Positions 56,851 to 64,000 of a DNA stretch of 64,000 nucleotides are shown piece after piece. This DNA comes from Bos javanicus (Eukaryota; Chordata; Mammalia; Artiodactyla; Bovidae), in NCBI RefSeq assembly GCF_032452875.1, contig NC_083868.1:38792537-38856536 (forward strand). Reading direction: 5' to 3'. Below the pieces are notes generated by a model that saw only the letters and a program-made list of their open reading frames with translations, was not told the DNA's origin and did not search any database. A program made the position numbers and the translations under genes. Position 1 is the first letter of the stretch. The number at the start of each line of letters is the position of its first letter.

Positions 56851-57389
56851 ATCCTGAGATGAGAGGACTTAAATGAATCATCGTAGAATAGGCACTGCAG
56901 TCTAGTTCCTGCAGTCTCCTTGTAGAAACACTACTGGAGATGCCAGGACTTGCTATTTTTAAGGAAGAAAAGTGATATGTCTTTAACACAAAATGTCTAT
57001 TGGGCTAAGGAGGCTGGTGTTTTGGTGGAGAGTGAAGGGGTACGTGGATTTGGATTATCCATCATGTATGCTATGAGGATCTATTCATTATTAGTCTTTT
57101 CCATTATTCCTAGATATTTAGTTTTCTTTAGCAGTTGACTAACCTTGTAAGAGTCTGTTAACTCTTAATCTTCTGCAGAAGGTAAGGTGATGAGAATGGA
57201 ATGAGACAGAATGAAGTAGTGAGCTACCCTGGCAAGTCAGTGTGATATAGTTCTAGTATTTGTTGGTATTATACATAATCAGATAATTAACTTTTCTACA
57301 CCAACATTCAATAAGCATACAAAAATACATTTTATAAGTTACATCTCCTTTTGTTATTATTTCAGTGATTATCTTCTGTATGTCAAGAC
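56851..57389. other. Unique DNA
   Basis: No supported feature. Confidence 0.45.
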
Positions 57390-57545
57390 TTTTACATATG
57401 TTACCTATGCTTCCAAATGTTATAACAGTCCTGAAAAGTGTCAGTTCCTCTTTTACACAGAAACTGAGGCCTAAGTGAGATAGGTGAACTTCTTAAGCAG
57501 ACTATTAAGTATATGACAGAATTTGGACATCCAGGTGCCTTCTCA
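57390..57545 (-). repeat. MIR SINE, antisense, diverged
   Basis: 'tcctcttttacacagaaactgaggc', 'gaacttcttaagcagac' and 'tgacagaatttggacatccagg' follow antisense MIR. Confidence 0.6.
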
Positions 57546-58344
57546 GTATCCATTCTTCTCTTCTTTCTGAGCGTCGAAACCCCAATTTTGCTGAAGATTT
57601 CAGCGTGCCCAGCCAAAGCTACATTTCACAGTCTCCTTTGCACAGTCGAGAGAAACTAAATGGCTGATGAAATGTAGCTGGAAATTGTTTCGTAGGGCTT
57701 CTGGGAAAGTGCCTGAGACAGAGGACTGACTTGGTTGATATGTACATTCTTGTATTGGTCCTTCCTACTGGAACAGGATATGATGCCTGGAGCTCCAGCA
57801 ACCATGATGTAAGCATATGCATCTAGCTAGACTCTTAGGATGGTATAGCAGAGACTTTGATGAAACATGGGCTCCTGAACAAGCTGTAGAGCTGCTTTAT
57901 CAGCTTTTATATTAGAGGAAAGTAAAATTACCATCTTGCTTATTTTATTTTTCTTATATAGGAAGTTATACTCAATTCTAACAGACACCAAAATATAATT
58001 CTACCATCCATCACTTTATCTCAATGTTTTATTTAAAAGAAAAAATATAAAATTTGAATTATAAAAGTAATAAAATATTATTGCCGGTTCAAGAATGTCC
58101 ATGCACAATCACAAGCCTCAACCTCTGCAGAAGATTGGAAAGAATCTGAACTCCTCGATTCCAGCCCCTGTAAACTTGTATTTCCAAGGCTTGCCTTCCT
58201 GTTCTCCAATTTCAGTCCGTGGCTTCCACAGTAACATTTTCATGCTTCTGCCTCGGAGAATGAGAGTCCTTATCTTTGCTTGAATTTTGTGGCACTAAGA
58301 CTCCTGCAGTGCTCTGACCTTCAGACACCACACCTGAAATCAGT
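57546..58344. other. Unique DNA
   Basis: No supported gene or repeat. Confidence 0.45.
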
Positions 58345-58535
58345 GTGTCTTCAAATTTCAAGTGAATGAGAATCACATGGTATATTTGTAAATTAAAAAG
58401 TTCATTTTCAGATATACCATAGAGATTTTGAATCAGCTGTTCTCCAGCAGGGTCCAGGAATTTGCATTGTACCATATACTCCAGGCAGTTCTTAGGTATG
58501 TGATTCACAAGTTGACTTTGAGAAAACCTGCTAAG
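58345..58535 (+). repeat. MER5-like hAT DNA transposon relic
   Basis: 'tgaatgagaatcacatggt', 'gagattttgaatcagctgt', 'ggtccaggaatttgcattg', 'gcagttcttaggtatgtga' and 'gttgactttgagaaaacct' match the order of MER5A-type non-autonomous elements. Confidence 0.55.
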
Positions 58536-59331
58536 CCTTTCCCCCTATCCAGTGCCTTGTACCGTGCTATCTGACCCAAACTTGCAATGAGGTGGCGGAT
58601 GACAATTATATGCGGTTATGTTTTCCTCTCATATGAGCCCTGCTGTGGTATGAATATCAGAGATGATATCTGAAATTTAGTAAGTTAGGGTAATATAGCT
58701 TAGTTTTTGCTTACTATAGAAAATTTCTTACAAGTATTAAATTTGTACTAATTGGTATGGCTGGCACAAATTGAACCAGATGGATAGGTAAGTCTCCTAT
58801 TTTCACAGACTTCCAGTTCCAAGTTGGCTTTTCTATGTTTAATTATTAAAGATTAATTTTATTTTGCAGAACATTCACAGAGAATTGCCAATACCTTTTC
58901 TCATAGGACATAATTTAAAAACTTTAAAAGATGAAAATTTTAAAAAAGTTTGAAAATGTTGCCAATATTTTTATAGAAGCTGTGAAATTATTCCAGTTCA
59001 ATGCTGCATATTAGAGGCAAAAGTTATAAGAAACTGAATTCTAGCCACACCTTGAAAGAAAATATCTCCAGTGGCAAAATGGGCCATTTCCTGCTTCACA
59101 GGGGATGTGTTCTTGAAAAGTGCAACAAAATGCCAGGTGTAAAGTTATAACAGTCAACTTATATGTTTTAAGACAGAACTGGACTTTTTACAAAATTTGT
59201 AATTTTGCCTGACTACCTCATTATATACTACTAGCATTTCCTACATGCTATTAGGTTCTTTAGTTCTTTTCCTTCACAGTTCCCTTTCTTTCAGCTAGGT
59301 TTAAGTTGAATTCCTCTCTTTTGTAATATGA
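58536..59331. other. Unique AT-rich DNA
   Basis: No supported feature. Confidence 0.45.
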
Positions 59332-59396
59332 TCACTACTACTGCCACTGCTGTTACTATCACAACTATTACCACCACCACTACTACTGCTCCTGCT
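59332..59396. repeat. Imperfect ACT/ACC trinucleotide tract
   Basis: About 65 bp built of ACT, ACC and GCT triplets (tcactactactgccactgc, ttaccaccaccactactac). It is not part of an open frame that I can support. Confidence 0.75.
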
Positions 59397-60282
59397 TTAT
59401 CTCCAACTTCCCCAACTGTTTATCACCTCAACACAGTGTCAGTGTTACAGGTGTGCTGCAATTTCACCCTTTTATCGACACCTCTCCCTGTTCCTCTATG
59501 ACTGGCTGGTCTCTATAGAGGCCTGGTGCAGTTACTGTCTAGACGTTTCTGTTCTTCATTACCCTGAGGATTCTATTTCTCTTTCATGCTGGATCTTATT
59601 CTTCTAATTCTCTTCCCTGGTCTTTCTTTCCTCATTATGATGGAACTCGTTTCTAGCATCCTGAAAGAGTTTGCATGGAAGGTAAACTTTTTTGAGAACT
59701 TGCGTGCTTGAAGATGTCTTTTTTTTTTTTTTTTATGCCATCACTCTTAATTGCTTGTTTGACTGGGTTTAGAATTCTAGGGTGAAATTAATGTCCCTTT
59801 GTATTTTGTGATCATGATGCTCTATCTTCTTGAAGCTGACGTTTTAGTATTGAGAGATCCAATGCCATTGTATTTCTTGATTGTTGTATGAACTGTGATT
59901 TTATTTATTTTTTATTCTTAAAGCTTCTACAATCTTTTTGTTGTCCCCGGTGATACGAAATATCATACATACTTATACATAGTATAAGTCTATTTTATAT
60001 ATATGTCAGAACTTTGGTGAACATTTTCAATCTAGTGATTCAATTTTTTCATTTTGTGAACTTGCACTGAGTTGTTTATTGTTTTTCCTTCCTCTCTTTT
60101 TCTTGTATTTTTCTTTCTAGAACCTATTATTTCAGTGTTAGATTTTATGGATTTAATTCTGTTTTTTTTTTTTTTTAAATTTTTCTCTTCTATTTTCTAT
60201 TCCTTTGACTTTTTGCTATACTTTCTCAGGTCTATCTTCCGACTTTTACATTGATTATTTAATGATTGCTATTGTAGAATGG
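59397..60282. repeat. Possible old L1-type 3' region, T-rich
   Basis: 'gtttgactgggtttagaattc', 'gatgctctatcttcttgaagc' and 'aatctttttgttgtccccggtg' recall an old LINE 3' region. Several long T-runs are present (59719-59734, 60163-60177). Classification is weak. Confidence 0.35.
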
Positions 60283-60400
60283 CTTCCCACTCCAGTATTC
60301 TTGCCTGGAGAATTCCATGGCCAGAGAGCCTGGTGGGCTACAGTCCGTGAGGTCATAAAGACTTGGACACGACTGAATGACTAAAACTTTCACTTCACTT
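60283..60400 (+). mobile_element. Bov-A SINE fragment, sense
   Basis: 'cttcccactccagtattcttg', 'cctggagaattccatggcc', 'gggctacagtccgtgaggtc', 'ttggacacgactgaatgac' match Bov-tA without its tRNA head. Confidence 0.87.
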
Positions 60401-63400
60401 TCATTACACCACTTTTATTTTCTAAGAGCTGTTTTCTTGTGTTTTGTTTTCTGAATGGTCGTTTTATTTCTTCCTTTTTTTTTTTTCAATTGTGTGGTGC
60501 AGTTAGCTATCCAATATAGATTTGTATCTCTCCTTAAAATAGAGTTGCTGATAGAAAGTGACTGCTCAGTCAGGGACCACATTTCCAAGCTCCTCTTGCA
60601 TCTTGTTAATGGAAAGTGAACAAAAGTAACATGTTTTTCTAGGCTAAAGATTTAAGAACTAGGTATTTTTCCTTTTTCCTTTCTTTCTTCATTGGTCAGA
60701 TGGATAGATAGACTCTAAGGACCAAAGGGATGGAGAATCCAAATTACTATGTGGAACAGAGCCCTTCCCTCCATCCTATTTCTAATTGAACTTTACATAG
60801 GTGAGAAGTAAATATCTATGATGTCAAGCCTTTGAGATGGTAAGGTGTTTCTATTGCGGCAGTTAGTACACTTTAATTAATGTCTTATTTTGGATTGATT
60901 GATTGATGTAATATCTTCTTTTCTCTTAAACTATTGATGGTATTTTTAAAATTCACTTTTCTTCTACTAGTATAGTCTTGTTTTCCCTCATGTTGCTTTT
61001 CCGGGTGTTTGTCACTGTCTGTCACTTGGGCCCTTGCCTCAAATATCCTTAGTGGCCATTCATATTTAAGAAGAGGGCACACACACACACACACACAAAA
61101 CCCTGTTTGGAAGTTGTGTGCATGTGTGGGGTGTCTGGACTGTGGGCTTCAGAGTAGAGTGATTTGACAGTATGTTTCCTTGGGAAATTCTTTGTGAGAG
61201 CATACTGCCTAGAAATCCCTGGGTTGCCCAGAAAAGGTGTTTTGACATCCTCCCTGGAGGGTATAGTCTTCACAACCATTATTCAGAGAGACAGTGTGAG
61301 AGAGAGGGCTTGGGTGAGCCATAGAATGATGGGAGTCTCAGTATTTAGTATGGGGACTTTTATTTAATTCCCCTGTTTTTATTACGGCACCTCTGCCTGC
61401 AGGTGTAGCAGAGACACCCTCAATTTCACTCCAACCACAGAGTAAACGTCTAGTCTGCCAGAGTGAGAGAAGAGTTGCTGTCCAGCCTCCACAAGGTGAG
61501 GGTCCAGGAAGACCAATGGTTTCTCAAAGAGGACTTTCAAACAACTCTGCTGTTTGTATCATCACTGTTACCCACAACTCTCCCAGAGATACCTGGTTCA
61601 CTGAATCTTGGGTCTTTGGGGGATTCTGTTGCATATATCAGATTGCTTTTGAGCCTTTGCTACTGCTGGCTCAGAATTCAGCTTTCTCAGATTTGCCAAG
61701 TAATTTACACTCATCCAGCTGCTTCCTAGCTTGCAAAACGGTATCATTTTTGTCCCCTTTCCAAATATTCTTTGTCTATGTGAGTTCATGCCTTTATTAA
61801 AAATTACAGTGTGTTGGGCTTTTAGAAGACAGCAAAGGTCTAAAAGTGCATTAATTTGTCATCTTCATCTGGAAAGATTAAAAAAATTTAAATTAAAACC
61901 CACTCAATTTTATAATTTCCCAAATAGCAGGACATCCAGTTTGTTGCTCCTCTCTTCTGAATTGTTCAATGATCTCAGAAGATTACTCCCAGGGGCAGAT
62001 CTTGCCTACAGTTGCCTCACCAAGAGAGAACTGGGGAATGACTGATTTTCTGGTGGGAGTCATTTATTTTTTTTTGGCTTCCATTGTATTCGTAGCTGGT
62101 GTACAGTATTGCTCTTGTAAATCGGTTTGGCACGGCTCATGGCTGCATTTATGCTCTGTTTTCTGGTGGTCTAGATTTCTGCATAGATTTTCTGATGGAG
62201 GTTAGCCTAATTCCTTCAGCCAAGAGTGGTCCATAGTTTCTCTCAGAGTTGCATCCTTTTAGTCCATACTCACGTGCTCAGGTGCTGTTTTCAGAATGTG
62301 GCACATATTGGCTAAAATGAGCATCCAACTTCAGCTACAGCTGACCCAGAACGAAGCCTCACTGAATAAGCCTGGGGACCCAATTCAGATTCCTTGTCCA
62401 TAATAAGTGCTTCTTAAAGCACCCCAGGGACCTTTTTGGCCAAGAGTCATTCTAGAAACCCAAAGTCTGGACACTGCTTGATAACTTTTAGCCCCAGACA
62501 TAGGAGAAAGCACAGATTTTTCTGATTGGCAGCACTTGTATGAAATTTGGAAGGTAAGAGAGAACCAGAAATCCATTATTACTCCTCTTGGCAGCTCAGA
62601 TACGTGGGTCTCAGCTTAAGTGAGATTTTGCAGGGGCCTCTAGTATTGTCCTGTGAGTGCCTCAGCTCAGTGCTAGAGGCAGCTCTGATTACTGTCAGTG
62701 TTTTCCTGTGGATTCTGCAAACTTTCAAACTCTGAATGCTAGTGGTCCAGTTTCCTGACCTCTATTTCTCCAGCATGTCCAACAGTTTGGTAAACACCTA
62801 ACTTCTTGTATTAATTCTCTTTGTGCTTAAAACACACAAGTGGCCCGATTATGACTACTGTTGTACCCATCTTCTCTCGTGGCACACTTTTCTCAGGGCT
62901 TTGACAGCTTGTTGTCTACACCGAGAAGAACATGGTAACTTTCAAATGGAAATTCTCGTTGGGGGAACCGTGTGTGGGTTGTGAGTTAATTTCCACTGAA
63001 CTAGGTAGGCACCCTGCTCCACACAAAAGTGTGGGGGAAATCCAAGAATCACTTGTAAATTATTTGAGGACTGCCTTAATTCTCCAACGGGGCCATGAAA
63101 TATGTTTAGAGGGGGAAAAAAAATCAATTTCTTTAGGTAAATAAGTGAAAAGTTTTAATATTTTCTTCAGAAATCAAAGTTACATTGGTAGGCACTATAC
63201 AAATGGTATAGCAACCAGAGCTATAATTCAGTGAATCCCAGCCTATCTAATTTAAACTTATTATTGTCCATACTGTCATCCTGTGGAAAAATTAGAAAAC
63301 ATTTTTTGGCTTCTTTTTCCTAAAGAGCTTTGATTATTGGATTTCTCTATTCATTATGGAGTCTCTTTTACATTAAATATAATAGTTAATTTCTTAGTGA

Positions 63401-63479
63401 CTTATTATTTTCAATTCCATTACTTCTGTTTCACTGGAGGTATAGTCCAAAAAAAAATGCCTGAAGAAAGAGAATACAT
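60401..63479. other. Unique or unclassified DNA, 3 kb, with a (CA)n
   Basis: A (CA)n run lies at about 61078-61097. The 61380-62750 part is richer in GC and may be an old repeat. Frames at 61463-61729 and 61731-62045 are in different registers, lack domains, and are not supported as genes. Confidence 0.4.
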
Positions 63480-63491
63480 AATTCTAAGAGT

Positions 63492-63768
63492 TGCTGCTGT
63501 TGTTGCTAAGTCGCTTCAATCATGTCCGACTCTGTGCAACCCCAGAGACGGCAGCCCACCAGGCTCCCCCATCCCTGGGATTCTCCAGGCAAGAACACTG
63601 GAGTGGGTTGCCATTTCCTTCTCCACTGCATGAAAGTGAAAAGTGAAAGGGAAGTTGCTCAGTTGTGTCCGACTCCTAGCGACCCCATGGACTGCAGCCT
63701 ACCAGGCTCCCCTGTCCATGGGATTCTCCAGGCAAGAGTACTGGAGTGGGGTGCCATTGCCTTCTCCG
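63492..63768 (-). mobile_element. BOV-A2 SINE, antisense, 12-bp TSD
   Basis: Full dimeric BOV-A2: gctgctgttgttgctaagtc, first antisense Bov-A, linker gcatgaaagtgaaaagtgaa, second antisense Bov-A ending attgccttctccg. aattctaagagt flanks it at 63480-63491 and 63769-63780. It is among the least diverged SINEs here. Confidence 0.94.
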
Positions 63769-63780
63769 AATTCTAAGAGT

Positions 63781-63951
63781 ATAACCTTGTTATATCAGGT
63801 TTATGTATAAATTTATAAAGTCATTATATATTGAAAGAATCCATTAAGGTCAGGTAATTGAAACTTTTAGGATAGTCTTCTCAAAATAGTTTAAATATAC
63901 AGAATATTACTTATCTCTTATCATTTTAATGGCAACTGTAGATAGGTTATG
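63781..63951. other. Unique DNA
   Basis: No supported feature. Confidence 0.45.
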
Positions 63952-64000
63952 GGTTTCCCAGCTGGCACTAGTAGTAAAGAATCTGCCTGCCAATGCAGGT
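63952..64000 (+). mobile_element. Bov-tA SINE, sense, cut by window end
   Basis: Only the tRNA-like head is present (gtagtaaagaatctgcctgc, caatgcaggt). The rest lies beyond the window. Confidence 0.85.

Noticed and set aside
61463..62205. Three consecutive frames that could be exons
   Set aside because: They overlap in different registers and share no domain; splice signals at suitable phases were not found. The region may be an old repeat.
1..64000. CRISPR array, operon, phage or plasmid features
   Set aside because: The repeats here are dispersed eukaryotic retroelements. There are no regularly spaced direct repeats with unique spacers, no ribosome-binding sites and no prokaryotic gene organisation.

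Overview
This window looks like ruminant (bovid) nuclear DNA. It is AT-rich and gene-poor, and it carries the lineage markers of cattle, sheep and goat genomes: many BovB (RTE-type) LINE copies with their pentanucleotide CTGAA or CTGAT tails, Bov-tA and BOV-A2 SINEs, a cetartiodactyl tRNA-Glu-type SINE, and L1 copies with the ruminant 3' UTR. Below these lie older mammalian layers (MIR, L2, old L1, MER5-like). I see no Alu, no bacterial features and no convincing host protein-coding exon. The species cannot be fixed from sequence alone.

Layout. 0-11 kb: a double BovB insertion at one target (1.4-2.9 kb), a Bov-tA, a MIR, a rearranged BovB (5.36-6.4 kb), then mostly unique AT-rich DNA with a decayed tRNA-Leu(UAA) relic at 11.3-11.4 kb. 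11.8-18.6 kb: a repeat-dense block with four BovB copies, an antisense L1 with a Bov-tA inside it, an L1 3' end nested in an old BovB, and an old L1M 3' region. 20-27 kb: SINEs, a mariner-type MITE split by an L1 with a 5' inversion, L2 pieces, and a BovB/L1 mosaic between two copies of an L2 3' end. 34.0-36.0 kb: the best preserved BovB, with a 551-codon reverse transcriptase frame and a 13-bp target-site duplication. 40.3-43.0 kb: a SINE/BovB cluster with inverted repeats. 44.5-45.8 kb: an antisense ERV-type LTR with a 55-bp tandem duplication and a Bov-tA inside it. 47.1-49.3 kb: a decayed BovB that still reaches the end of the endonuclease domain. 49.3-64 kb: mostly unique or ancient DNA with scattered SINEs.

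By my boundaries BovB alone makes up about 18 percent of the window. Nothing here forms an operon or pathway. The meaningful relations are those of retrotransposition: BovB supplies reverse transcriptase and a 3' end that is also found in the Bov SINEs, while L1 supplies poly(A)-tailed insertions. The coding sequences present are broken retrotransposon frames. I did not find a convincing new biological system. The most informative observations are nested and rearranged insertions with readable target-site duplications, and the tRNA-Leu relic.
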